DNA from: Nocardioides oceani
GTDB taxonomy: Bacteria > Actinomycetota > Actinomycetes > Propionibacteriales > Nocardioidaceae
Direction: 5' to 3'
Length of the DNA: 64,000 nt
Assembly: GCF_030412965.1 (NCBI RefSeq)
Contig: NZ_JAUHJQ010000001.1
Span: forward strand, 276,743 to 340,742
The translations under genes and the position numbers were made by a program. Shown here one piece after another: positions 42,115-52,389 of this stretch (positions within the stretch are counted from its first letter, which is position 1; the number at the start of each line of letters is the position of its first letter). The notes beneath the pieces were generated by a model, which worked only from the letters and a program-made list of their open reading frames with translations, did not search any database and was not told the origin of the DNA.

Positions 42115-42607
42115 TCAGGCCGGGGTCAGCACCTTGGCGTAGCAGCGGGACAGCGGGGCGTCCTTGTAGTAGCCGAAGCCCGGCACCGACGCGTAGCCCG
42201 CCGACTCGTAGAGCGCCATCGCCTCCGGCTGCCGCAGGCCGGTCTCGAGGACCAGCGCCTCGAAGCCGGCCGCGGCCGCGGTCTGCTCGAGGTGCGCGAG
42301 CATCCGGCGGGCGTGCCCGCGGCGCTGGGCCGCGGGCACGACGTACATCCGCTTGACCTCGGCGGTCCGTACGGTGCCGAGCGCCTCGACGCCGGAGCGC
42401 CGCCACGCGCCGGTCGCGACCGGGTCGTCGCCGACGTACCCCACGAAGAAGCTGCCGGTCGGCGGGACGAACATCGCCGGCTCGACCGGTGACTCGTCGC
42501 GACCGCCGTACCTGGCGACGTACTCCTCCTGGACCTGCTCGATCAGCGCGAGCGCGTCGGGGTGGCCGTAGTCGACGCGGACGACCCGCAGCCCCCCGTC
42601 GCCGGAC

Positions 42608-42636
<29 letters not shown>
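42115..42636 (-). CDS. GNAT N-acetyltransferase
   Basis: 173 residues. SFFVGYVGDDPVATGAWRR, EVKRMYVVPAAQRRGHARRM (acetyl-CoA P-loop) and FEALVLETGLRQPEAMALYE, SAGYASVPGFGYYKD fit GNAT. Substrate unknown. Start is uncertain among GTG 42636, GTG 42627 and ATG 42648; the overlap with the upstream gene is 10-41 nt. Confidence 0.85.
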
Positions 42637-44300
<1,664 letters not shown>

Positions 44301-44314
44301 CGTCGCGACCCGCT

Positions 44315-44350
44315 GGTCGGGCAGCGGGCGCCAGCGAGCGTGTCGAGACC
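44315..44350. repeat. Remnant of intergenic repeat
   Basis: GGTCGGGCAGCGGGCGCCAG through GTGTCGAGACC, just after serC; same kind as the element in the kinase gene (12247-12318), both starting GGTCGG and ending GTxTCGAGACC. Confidence 0.55.
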
Positions 44351-44493
44351 CCTGTCAGTGACTTCGGCGCGCGGACCGTGGGTGGCTGCGGTCTCGGCAG
44401 CTACGGGGCCGGATACGCCGCCTGGTCGCGGTCCGCCGCCGGCTTGGTCGGTGTTCCGCGGGTTCGGCGACAAGCGGTCTGCCTCGCGGGTGA

Positions 44494-44625
44494 GGGCGCC
44501 CCGTTCCAGCCCCGGGCACGTTCGAGTGGCGCAGTCCGACCGGCCTCACCTATCGCGTCGACCACCACGGCACCCACGACCTCGGCCCCGAACCACCACC
44601 CGAGTCCACGCCTCCACAGCCATAG
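44494..44625 (+). pseudogene. 3' remnant of a DUF222/HNH endonuclease gene
   Basis: In one frame the end reads PAPGTFEWRSPTGLTYRVDH then HGTHDLGPEPPPE and stops at 44625. This SPTGxTYRVDHxGTH ending is the C-terminus of DUF222 HNH-endonuclease-like proteins common in Nocardioides. The frame opens only at 44494, after a stop, so the rest of the gene is gone. The remaining 44301-44682 region carries only this remnant and the repeat before it. Confidence 0.65.
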
Positions 44626-44682
44626 CCACCCCGCCCCACACCCCGCCGGAGCACCCAGCCGGCGGGGCACGGGCGCGCCGGC

Positions 44683-45162
44683 TCACAGGTGGAGCTTGTA
44701 GCCCTCGTGACTGGCTCGATACCCGAGGGTCTCGTAGAAGCGGTGAGCGTCGGTCCTCGTCTTGTCGGTCGTCAGCTGCACAAGCGTCGCGCCGTGCTCG
44801 CGGGCGTACCCGTGCGCCCACGCGAAGAGCGCCGAGCCCAACCCGCTCCCACGCGCGCTGCTCGCGAGACGAACCGCCTCGACCTGGAGCCGCGTGGCAC
44901 CCTGCCGGGCGAGACCGGGGATGAGCGTCAGCTGCAGCGTGCCGACGACGGCGCCGTCAGCGTCCCTGACGGTGACGAGGAGCTGGTTCGGATCGCGGTC
45001 GATCTCCCGGAACGCTGCGAGGTACGGCGCGAGGTCGAGGGACTCCCGTCCGGCTCCGAGGACGTCGTCGGCCAGCAGCCCGACCAGGGCGGGGACGTCT
45101 GCCTCGACCGCACGGTCGATGCCGAACCTGTGCCCGTCGATGTCGAGGGGGATCGTCGCCAC
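44683..45162 (-). CDS. GNAT N-acetyltransferase
   Basis: 159 residues. LLVTVRDADGAVVGTLQLTL, LQVEAVRLASSARGSGLGSA (acetyl-CoA site), LVQLTTDKTRTDAHRFYETL, GYRASHEGYKLHL at the end. GTG at 45162. Lies 12 nt after the macrodomain gene in the same direction, so probably co-transcribed. Confidence 0.88.
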   Translation of the reverse strand: MATIPLDIDGHRFGIDRAVEADVPALVGLLADDVLGAGRESLDLAPYLAAFREIDRDPNQLLVTVRDADGAVVGTLQLTLIPGLARQGATRLQVEAVRLASSARGSGLGSALFAWAHGYAREHGATLVQLTTDKTRTDAHRFYETLGYRASHEGYKLHL

Positions 45163-45174
45163 CTCCCGAGCATG

Positions 45175-45696
45175 TCATCCAGACGCCGCTGGCGGCCGCT
45201 CGTCGTCCAACCGCGACCGGATCAGGTCGTACGCCGACCGCCCGAAGGCCACCATCCGCGCCTCCTCGACGGACGTGTCGGCGGAGCGGAACACCTCGAG
45301 AGCGGCGTCGACGGCGTCCTCGCGGGGCCAGCCGTAGATGCCGGCCGAGACGAGCGGGAAGGCGACGGTGCGGGCGCCGAGCTCGTCGGCGACCTCGAGG
45401 GCCCGGCGGTAGCAGGAGGTGAGCAGCGAGCGGTCGGTCTCGCCGGCGCGGTGGTTGGGGCCGACGACGTGGATCACCCAGCGGGCGGGCATCCGGCCGG
45501 CGGTGGTCCAGCCGGCGTCGCCGGTGGCCAGGCCGCGCGGGAAGCGGCGCACGCAGTCCGCGAGGACCTCCGGTCCCCCGGCGGCGTGGATCGAGCCGTC
45601 GACCCCGCCGCCTCCGCGCATCCCGCGGTTCGCGGCGTTGACGACGGCGTCGACGTCCTGGGCGGTGACGTCGCCCTCGACGACGGTGATCCGCAC
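45175..45696 (-). CDS. Macrodomain ADP-ribose hydrolase
   Basis: 173 residues. VVEGDVTAQDVDAVVNAANR, GMRGGGGVDGSIHAAGGPEV and VAFPLVSAGIYGWPREDAVD are the ADP-ribose-binding loops of MacroD/YmdB-type enzymes that hydrolyse O-acetyl-ADP-ribose or remove ADP-ribose from proteins. GTG 45696 starts 4 nt after the topoisomerase stop. Confidence 0.93.
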   Translation of the reverse strand: MRITVVEGDVTAQDVDAVVNAANRGMRGGGGVDGSIHAAGGPEVLADCVRRFPRGLATGDAGWTTAGRMPARWVIHVVGPNHRAGETDRSLLTSCYRRALEVADELGARTVAFPLVSAGIYGWPREDAVDAALEVFRSADTSVEEARMVAFGRSAYDLIRSRLDDERPPAASG

Positions 45697-45700
45697 CGGC

Positions 45701-46705
45701 TCACTCCGTCCTGATCAGGTCGAGCGTCGCGCGCTCGAGGGCGGCCTGGCGCTCGTCGGGGTTGTCGTACTCCCGGCCGGTCGCCTCCCGGATCGTCCGC
45801 CCGCCCTCGTAGGCCTCCACGACGCGGGGGTCGACGTACGACGACCGGGCGAGCGTGGGCGTGTTGCCGAGGAACGACGAGACCTCCTTCATGGCGCCGG
45901 AGACCGCGCGCTTGCGCGACGCCTTGCTCTCCCCGTGCTCGGGCGTCTCGGCCAGCGCCGCGGCGGCGAGCACGGTGGCGTGCCAGGTGCGGAAGTCCTT
46001 CGCGGTCGCCTCGAGGCCGGTCGATGCCCGGACGTACTCGTTGACCAGGGCCGGGAGGACGTCGCGCCAGGACCGCCCCTCCTTGTACGACAGCAGGCGA
46101 CCCGGCCCGCCGCGACGCCGGCGCATCGCGTCGATGGTCTCGATTACGACCGCGTCGTCGATCTCGATCCGGTGCTGCACCCCCGACTTGCCGACGAAGG
46201 CGAACACGAGGCGGTCCTGGTGACGGCGCACGTGCCGCCGCTCGAGCGTCGTCAGGCCGAAGCTGCCGTTGGTGTCGGCGTACACGTCGTTGCCGATCCG
46301 GAAGTAGCCGAGGTCGAGCAGCCGCACCGCGGCCGCGCACGCGCGCTCCAGCGGCATCCCCTCGCGGCCGAGGTCGGCGACGACGAGCTCGCGGGCGCGG
46401 GTGAGCGCGGCCCCGAACTGCTCCATGCGCGCGAACTTCTCCGCGTCGCGCCGCTCCCGCCAGGCCTGGTGGTAGAGGTACTGCCGCCGCCCGGCGTCAT
46501 CGGTGCCGACGGCCTGCAGGTGACCGTTGGCGTACGGCGTGATCCAGACGTCCTTCCACGCCGGCGGGATCACCAGGTCGCGGATCCGGCCGACCTCCTC
46601 GTCGGGCAGCCGCTGGCCGTGCTGGTCGAGGTAGACCCACCCCTTGCCGGCACGCCGGCGCGTCCAGCCGGGCTGGTCCGGCGACGTGCGACGCAGGCGG
46701 GGCAT
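45701..46705 (-). CDS. DNA topoisomerase IB
   Basis: 334 residues, poxvirus-like type IB. N-terminal IRDLVIPPAWKDVWITPYAN; catalytic region with RLLDLGYFRIGNDVYADTNG, YKEGRSWRDVLPALV, KDFRTWHATVLAAAAL, and the nucleophile Tyr in LARSSYVDPRVVEAY. Relaxes supercoils by a 3'-phosphotyrosyl link. Chromosomal copies are common in actinobacteria. Confidence 0.94.
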   Translation of the reverse strand: MPRLRRTSPDQPGWTRRRAGKGWVYLDQHGQRLPDEEVGRIRDLVIPPAWKDVWITPYANGHLQAVGTDDAGRRQYLYHQAWRERRDAEKFARMEQFGAALTRARELVVADLGREGMPLERACAAAVRLLDLGYFRIGNDVYADTNGSFGLTTLERRHVRRHQDRLVFAFVGKSGVQHRIEIDDAVVIETIDAMRRRRGGPGRLLSYKEGRSWRDVLPALVNEYVRASTGLEATAKDFRTWHATVLAAAALAETPEHGESKASRKRAVSGAMKEVSSFLGNTPTLARSSYVDPRVVEAYEGGRTIREATGREYDNPDERQAALERATLDLIRTE

Positions 46706-46741
46706 GCTCGACGGTGTCCCGCGCGCGGTCGCACCAAACCG

Positions 46742-47743
46742 TCAGCGGGGGCGCAGCGACCGCACGAGCGCGAGCAGCACCCCGAGCGCGACGAACCCGC
46801 CGAGGAACCACGGCCACTCCGGCCGGTCCGCCTCCTCGACCTCGGTCAGGTCCACGCCCAGGCCGCCGCTCCCGTCGGGCGCCGTCGCGGGGCCGGGGCT
46901 CGGCTCCTCGGGCTCCTCCGGCTCCACCGCGTCGCGCACCGCGGCCGGCAGGGGGACCCGCAGGACCGGGGCCTCGACGCCCTCGCTGCTGACGAACACC
47001 CGCCCCCGCTCGTCGACGGCGATCCCCTCGCCCTGCTGCTGCTCGGGCAGCCGCACCTCGCCCACCTGCTCGAGGCCGGGCCACGTGTAGACGACCGCGC
47101 GCGCGTAGTCGCGCAGGACCAGGTGCCGCCCGTCGGGGAAGAACGCCCCGTCGGTCGCGACCGGCAGGGCGCCACCCACCGCCACCAGCTCGTTGGGGCG
47201 GTCGGGGTCGAGCCGCACAGGTGCCTCCAGCACCTCGGCGCCGAAGATCGTCTTGCTCACCACGACCAGCCCACCGGTCCGCGGGTCGACCAGCAGCGAC
47301 TCGGCGTCCTGCGGTCCCTCCGGGTGCACGAGCGTGTACGTCGCCGGGCCGGCCGAGCCCGCGACGGACCGGTCCCCACGCCCGACCGGCACGCGGGCGA
47401 CCGTGACCGAGTCCCGGGAGCCGGGGTTGTCGCCGATGTCGCCGACCCACACCGAGCCGTCGCCGGCGGGCGCCACCGCCTCGACGTCGACCGGGTCCTC
47501 GGCCCACCGGGTGACGCCGACGGTGTCCCCGGTGGCGGGGTCGACGGCGAAGACGCGGCCGGTGTCGCCGGAGTCGTTGACGGTGACGAAGAGCCCGTCG
47601 ACGACGGCGAGGCCGCTGGACTCGACGATCTCGGGGTCGGTGAAGCGGAGGACGACCTGCGCGTCGGCGCCGGCCGGGGCGGCCGCCGCGGCGAGCAGGA
47701 AGGGCACCGCGGCGAGGCCAGTGAGCACGCGCTCGAGCACCAT
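46742..47743 (-). CDS. Exported beta-propeller-like protein with C-terminal anchor
   Basis: 333 residues. Signal peptide (VLTGLAAVPFLLAAAAAPAG), a repeat-rich beta-sheet body with VESSGLAVVDGLFVTVNDSG, GDGSVWVGDIGDNPGSRDSV and QQQGEGIAVDERGRVFVSSE, a Pro/Glu-rich stalk, and a C-terminal helix (WPWFLGGFVALGVLLALV) followed by Arg residues. Looks cell-wall or membrane attached. Function unknown. Confidence 0.8.
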   Translation of the reverse strand: MVLERVLTGLAAVPFLLAAAAAPAGADAQVVLRFTDPEIVESSGLAVVDGLFVTVNDSGDTGRVFAVDPATGDTVGVTRWAEDPVDVEAVAPAGDGSVWVGDIGDNPGSRDSVTVARVPVGRGDRSVAGSAGPATYTLVHPEGPQDAESLLVDPRTGGLVVVSKTIFGAEVLEAPVRLDPDRPNELVAVGGALPVATDGAFFPDGRHLVLRDYARAVVYTWPGLEQVGEVRLPEQQQGEGIAVDERGRVFVSSEGVEAPVLRVPLPAAVRDAVEPEEPEEPSPGPATAPDGSGGLGVDLTEVEEADRPEWPWFLGGFVALGVLLALVRSLRPR

Positions 47744-47760
47744 CGGGGACCGCTCGCCGG

Positions 47761-48969
47761 TCAGCCGACGCCGAGCAGCTCGGCCAGCTTCGGCCGGATC
47801 GCCCAGGAGGTGACCAGCTCGTCGTACTCCTTGCGCACGCCGCCGCCCTTGACCGGCGACCCGGTGCGCACCGCCCGGAGCATGGTGTTGCGCGGGGTGT
47901 GCTGGGACTCCACGAACTGCACGACGTCGACGCGGTAGCCCTGCATCCGCATGAGGGCGGCGCGCAGCCCGTCGGTGAGGGTGTCGGCGAGGCGCTCGCG
48001 CAGGATGCCGTGCCGGGTGAGCAGCGCGTAGGGCGAGGGGGTCGGCGAGCGGCGCAGCTGGGCGGCGATGTCGTGGTGGCAGCACGGCGCGGCGAGGACG
48101 AGCTGGGCGCCCCACTCGACGGCGCGGGCGAGGGCCTCGTCGGTGGCGGTGTCGCAGGCGTGCAGCGCGAGCACCACCTCCGGGGTGGGGTCGAGCTGCG
48201 CGCCGGCGATCGAGCCGACGACGAACTCCGCGTGCACGCCGAGCTCCGCGGCGACCGCGCTGTTGTGCTCGCGCGACTGCTCCTTGACGTCGACGCCCGT
48301 GACGACGACGGGGAGCCGGCGGACCTCGGCGAGGTAGCGCTGCGCGGTGAAGGTCAGGTAGGCGTTGCCGCAGCCGAGGTCGGCGATCCGCAGCGGCTCC
48401 TGGGCGGTCGGCCGGCGCAGGTGGCCCTTGTCCATCGCGTCGGTGACCGAGGCGTCGAGCAGGCGCAGGAACTCCTCGACCTGGCGCAGCTTCGCGTGCC
48501 GGCTGGGCTTGAGGCGGCCCTGCGCGTCGGCCAGGCCGAGCGCCTTGAAGACCGGGTCGTCCTCGGGGAGCAGCCGCTCCTTGTCGCGGTCGTGGCCACG
48601 GTCGGGCTCGACGGGCTCCTGGCGGGCGGTCGTGTGCACGACGGCCTCGAGCTTCTTGGTGACCCGGACCTGGTGGGACTCGGTCGTCGTCTCGACGTGC
48701 CAGCTCGCGAACGGCTCGTCGAGCAGCTCGTCGACCGCGTCGCGGGCCGCCTCGCCGACCGCGTGGTTGGCGGTGTGCGCCTGCGTGGCGTCGTACGCCG
48801 TGACCTGGAGGTGGCGCCCGGCCTTGATGTCGACGTAGCGCAGCTCGACGCGGCGCCAGCGCGGCTGCTGGCCCTTCTGCCGCCCGGAGGCGACCGCCCG
48901 GACGAGCGTGTCGGGGTCCAGCAGGTGGCCCCGCATCCGGGCGAGGACGCGCAGGAGCGGCTCGCTCAC
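47761..48969 (-). CDS. SAM-dependent methyltransferase, Methyltransf_32 type
   Basis: 402 residues. Residues 1-170 are a specific N-terminal domain; the methyltransferase core has RIADLGCGNAYLTFTAQRYL, VTGVDVKEQSREHN, VVLALHACDTATDEALA and VLAAPCCHHDIAAQL. The CCHH stretch is typical of this family and eukaryotic METTL25/RRNAD1 relatives, which act on RNA or protein; target unknown. GTG at 48969 overlaps a 29-residue ORF (GTGA). Confidence 0.87.
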   Translation of the reverse strand: MSEPLLRVLARMRGHLLDPDTLVRAVASGRQKGQQPRWRRVELRYVDIKAGRHLQVTAYDATQAHTANHAVGEAARDAVDELLDEPFASWHVETTTESHQVRVTKKLEAVVHTTARQEPVEPDRGHDRDKERLLPEDDPVFKALGLADAQGRLKPSRHAKLRQVEEFLRLLDASVTDAMDKGHLRRPTAQEPLRIADLGCGNAYLTFTAQRYLAEVRRLPVVVTGVDVKEQSREHNSAVAAELGVHAEFVVGSIAGAQLDPTPEVVLALHACDTATDEALARAVEWGAQLVLAAPCCHHDIAAQLRRSPTPSPYALLTRHGILRERLADTLTDGLRAALMRMQGYRVDVVQFVESQHTPRNTMLRAVRTGSPVKGGGVRKEYDELVTSWAIRPKLAELLGVG

Positions 48970-49055
48970 CGGTTCACCACGGCCGAGACGACCACGATGA
49001 CCAGGAGGACCGCCAGCGCGACCGGGATGACGAGTCTGCGGTGGCGCGGGTTCAC
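48966..49055 (-). CDS. 29-residue single-pass membrane peptide
   Basis: GTG 49055 to TGA 48966. Sequence VNPRHRRLVIPVALAVLLVI followed by VVVSAVVNR: basic N-terminus and one membrane helix of about 20 residues. Overlaps the stop of the FAD oxidase (GTGA) upstream and the methyltransferase start (GTGA) downstream, which strongly suggests it is translated. Confidence 0.7.
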   Translation of the reverse strand: MNPRHRRLVIPVALAVLLVIVVVSAVVNR

Positions 49056-51892
49056 TCCTCGAGCCTACTGGCGAGCAGCTCGGCCAGGTGCAGCGCGGGG
49101 ACGTCGGCGAGGTCGTCGAGCTGGATCTTGCACGACATCCCGTCGGCCAGCACGACGGCGCCGGGATGGGCGCGCACGGTCGGCAGGAGGTGGGTCTCGG
49201 CCACCGCGACCGAGACCTCGTAGTGGCCCTTCTCCACGCCGAAGTTGCCCGCGAGACCGCAGCACCCCGGCACCCGGGTGACGCTCGCGCCGGCCTTCTC
49301 CAGCAGCCGCTGGTCCGCGGCCCAGCCCAGCACCGCCGACTGGTGGCAGTGCGGCTGCGCCACGACCTCGACGCCGGTGAGGTCGGGCAGCGCGACGTCG
49401 AGCCGCTCGAGGGCCTCCGCGAAGGTCAGCACCCCGCGCGCCACCACCTCGGCCCGCGGGTCGTCGGTCAGCTCGGCCAGGTCGCTGCGCAGCGAGGCCA
49501 GGCATGACGGCTCCATCCCCATCACCGGCACGCCGCTCTCGACGTACGGCGCCAGGGTGGCCGCCGTGCGTGCGGCCATGCTGCGGGCCTTGTCGAGCTG
49601 GCCGGTCGTGATCCAGGTCAGCCCGCAGCAGGCCGCCTCCGGGATGACCCGCACCCGCAGCCCGGCGGACTCCAGGAACCGGATCGCGGCCAGGCCGCTG
49701 CCGGGCATGAAGTGGTCGGTGAAGGAGTCCGCCCACAGCCACACGTCGGGGGTGTCCCTGCGGGCCGCAGGAGCCGAGGCGGCGACCTGCTTGCGCAGCG
49801 TGCGGGCCGGGAACGTCGGGATCGACCGACGCCGGTCGATCCCGGCGGTCGCCTTGGCGACGCGCGCCAGCGCCTTGGACCGCATCATCGCGTTGACCGC
49901 AGGCGCCATCGGCGCGGCCAGCGCGGCCCACCGCGGCAGCCGACCCAGCGTGTAGTGCGTGAGCGGCCGGCGGCGCCCCGCGTAGGTCTGGTGCAGCGTC
50001 TCGGACTTGTAGGTCGCCATGTCGATGCCGGTCGGGCAGTCCGAGGCGCAGCCCTTGCACGACAGGCACAGGTCGAGCGCCTCGTGGACGGCCGGGTCCT
50101 TGAGCCCGCCGACGAGCGAGCCGTCGAGGGCCTCCTGCAGCACGCGCGCGCGACCGCGGGTGGAGTCCTTCTCCTCCCGGGTGGCGAGGTAGGAGGGGCA
50201 CATGACGCCCTGGCCGGGCAGGGTGGGGACGACGCACTTGCCGACCCCGGTGCAGCGGTGCACCGCCGAGCCCATCGAGCCCTCGTCGTGGAGGAACCGC
50301 AGCGCGGTGCGCACCGACGCGCGCGGCTGCTCGGGGCGCAGGTCGGCGTCGAGCGGGTCGGGGTCGACGAGCACGCCGGGGTTGAGGATCCCCGCGGGGT
50401 CGCAGATCGCCTTGACCGCGCCGAAGAGCCGCAGCGACTCCTCGTCGTACATGATGGGGAGCAGCTCGGAGCGCGCGCGGCCGTCGCCGTGCTCGCCGGA
50501 CAGCGAGCCGCCGTGCTCGCGCAGCCTCCGCGCGCTGGCGACGAGGAACTCCCGGAACCGAGCGGCCCCGTCCCCGGCGCCGCCGGGCTCGAACGGGAAG
50601 TCGATCCGCACGTGCACGCAGCCGTCGCCGAAGTGGCCGTACGGCACGCCGTCGAGGTCGTGCTCGCGGAGCAGCTCGTCGAAGTCGCGCAGCCAGGCAC
50701 CGAGGTGCTCCGGGGGTACGGCGGCGTCCTCCCAGCCCGCGTGCGCCGGCCGGGACAGCGAGCGGGCGGCCAGGCCGGCCCCGTCCTCGCGGATCCGCCA
50801 GAGCGCGGCGGCCTCCGCGGCCGACTCCACGACCCGCGACTCCAGCGCCCCGGCGACCGCGACCACCGGCGCGAGCAGGCCCGGGTCGCTCACCTCGACG
50901 AAGAGCCAGCCGGCCCCGCGCGGCAGGTCCGGCACCGACCCGCCACGCGCGCGGACGAGGTCGACGATCCGGGCGTCGAGGCCCTCGCAGGCCACCAGCC
51001 CGCCGCGCTCGACGCCGACCGAGGCGTCGACCGGCCGTCCGGACGCGGCGAGGATCGCGGGCACGGCGTCGGCCGCCTCGATCATCGAGGGGTAGCCGAG
51101 CACGACCAGCTGCCGCGGGGTCTCCTCCACCAGCCGCACCGTCGCCTCGCGGACCACCGCGAGCGTGCCCTCCGAGCCGGCCAGGAACCGGTCGACCGAG
51201 CGCCGCTCGGGCAGCAGGTGCTCCAGCGAGTAGCCGCTGACCTGGCGGGAGAACCGCCCGAAGCTGGTCCGCACGTGCCCGAGGTGCGCCTCGGCCAGCT
51301 CCGCGAGCCGCGCCGGTATGTCGCCGTCGGCCGTGCCCCAGACCGGGTCGATCGCGACCACGTTGTCCGACGTGCGGCCGTAGCCCAGCGCCCGCGAGCC
51401 GCAGGCGTTGTTGCCGATCATCCCGCCGATCGTGCAGCGGGTGTGGGTCGAGGGGTCGGGGCCGAACCGCAGTCCGTGCGGGGCCGCCGCGCGCTGCAGC
51501 ACCTGGTGCACGACGCCCGGCTGCACGCGTGCGGTGCGCGCCTCGGGGTCGATCTCCAGCACCCGGTCCAGGTGCCGGACGGTGTCGACGACGAGCCCCC
51601 GCCCGACCGCGTTGCCCGCGATCGAGGTGCCGGCGCCGCGCATCGTCAGCGGCACGCCGAGGGTGCGCGCGACGTCGACGACGGCGGTGAGCTCGTCGGC
51701 GTCGCGCGGGCGCGCGACCGCCTGGGGCACGACGCGGTAGAGCGAGGCGTCGGAGGTGTACAGCGCCCGGGTCAGCGTCGAGTCGTCCGCGTCGGTGACC
51801 CCGCGCCGGCGCAGCTCGGCGAGCAGGTCGGTGCTCGTCACACCCGGAGCCGGGGCGGCAGAAGGGCTCGTGTCGGGGCTGGCGATGGTCAT
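49052..51892 (-). CDS. FAD- and Fe-S-binding 2-hydroxyacid dehydrogenase (GlcD-GlcF fusion)
   Basis: 946 residues. N-terminal FAD-binding PCMH domain (PLTMRGAGTSIAGNAVGRGL, IGGMIGNNACGSRALGYGRT), a C-terminal FAD cap with VPYGHFGDGCVHVRIDFPFE and SGEHGDGRARSELLPIMY, then an Fe-S domain with CTGVGKC, CLSCKGCASDCPTG, and a CCG-type part (EAACCGLTW and GCCGLAGNFG). This is the fused D-lactate/D-2-hydroxyglutarate dehydrogenase architecture, donating electrons to the respiratory chain. ATG 51892 overlaps the upstream stop (ATGA). Confidence 0.93.
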   Translation of the reverse strand: MTIASPDTSPSAAPAPGVTSTDLLAELRRRGVTDADDSTLTRALYTSDASLYRVVPQAVARPRDADELTAVVDVARTLGVPLTMRGAGTSIAGNAVGRGLVVDTVRHLDRVLEIDPEARTARVQPGVVHQVLQRAAAPHGLRFGPDPSTHTRCTIGGMIGNNACGSRALGYGRTSDNVVAIDPVWGTADGDIPARLAELAEAHLGHVRTSFGRFSRQVSGYSLEHLLPERRSVDRFLAGSEGTLAVVREATVRLVEETPRQLVVLGYPSMIEAADAVPAILAASGRPVDASVGVERGGLVACEGLDARIVDLVRARGGSVPDLPRGAGWLFVEVSDPGLLAPVVAVAGALESRVVESAAEAAALWRIREDGAGLAARSLSRPAHAGWEDAAVPPEHLGAWLRDFDELLREHDLDGVPYGHFGDGCVHVRIDFPFEPGGAGDGAARFREFLVASARRLREHGGSLSGEHGDGRARSELLPIMYDEESLRLFGAVKAICDPAGILNPGVLVDPDPLDADLRPEQPRASVRTALRFLHDEGSMGSAVHRCTGVGKCVVPTLPGQGVMCPSYLATREEKDSTRGRARVLQEALDGSLVGGLKDPAVHEALDLCLSCKGCASDCPTGIDMATYKSETLHQTYAGRRRPLTHYTLGRLPRWAALAAPMAPAVNAMMRSKALARVAKATAGIDRRRSIPTFPARTLRKQVAASAPAARRDTPDVWLWADSFTDHFMPGSGLAAIRFLESAGLRVRVIPEAACCGLTWITTGQLDKARSMAARTAATLAPYVESGVPVMGMEPSCLASLRSDLAELTDDPRAEVVARGVLTFAEALERLDVALPDLTGVEVVAQPHCHQSAVLGWAADQRLLEKAGASVTRVPGCCGLAGNFGVEKGHYEVSVAVAETHLLPTVRAHPGAVVLADGMSCKIQLDDLADVPALHLAELLASRLEE

Positions 51893-52389
51893 GCGTCGTC
51901 CCTCCGGCGGTAGCGGGTGCTCAGCGACCAGACGGTCCAGGCGACCACGAAGACGAGGTAGCAGGCGAGGCCGACGAAGAAGAGCGGTCCCAGGGCGGGG
52001 TCGTCGGCGCGAGCGGCGAGGGCCGTGGCCAGGACGACGACGGACAGGAACAGCATCGTCGCCGACGCCAGCGCGTAGAGGTCGGTGCGCATCATCCGGC
52101 GCATCCGCCGCTCGCGCTCCGGCGTGGCGGTCCACCAGTCCTTGTGGGGAGCGTTGAGGTACGCCAGCGGCATCCGGTCGACCAACGCCGCGGTGCCACC
52201 CATCACCAGCGCGAGCAGGCCGCCGACGGTCGTCATGGTCATCAACGCCTCGCCGCGGCTCGCCCAGCGGTCCGGGTCACCGGTGACGCCGAAGTGGAGC
52301 GGCACCTCGGCCGGCATCGCGAACGCCGAGCCAGACAGGACGAGCAGGAAGCAGACGAGCGTGCCGAGGTAGGTGTGGCGGACGGTCAC
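51889..52389 (-). CDS. Four-helix membrane protein (DUF1648-like)
   Basis: 166 residues with four hydrophobic segments; AMPAEVPLHFGVTGDPDRWA is like the DUF1648 motif (VPxHFxxxGxPD), and ALMTMTTVGGLLALVMGG. Function unknown. Overlaps the HOT gene (GTGA) and the FAD oxidase (ATGA), so it is coupled between the two enzymes. Confidence 0.78.
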   Translation of the reverse strand: MTVRHTYLGTLVCFLLVLSGSAFAMPAEVPLHFGVTGDPDRWASRGEALMTMTTVGGLLALVMGGTAALVDRMPLAYLNAPHKDWWTATPERERRMRRMMRTDLYALASATMLFLSVVVLATALAARADDPALGPLFFVGLACYLVFVVAWTVWSLSTRYRRRDDA

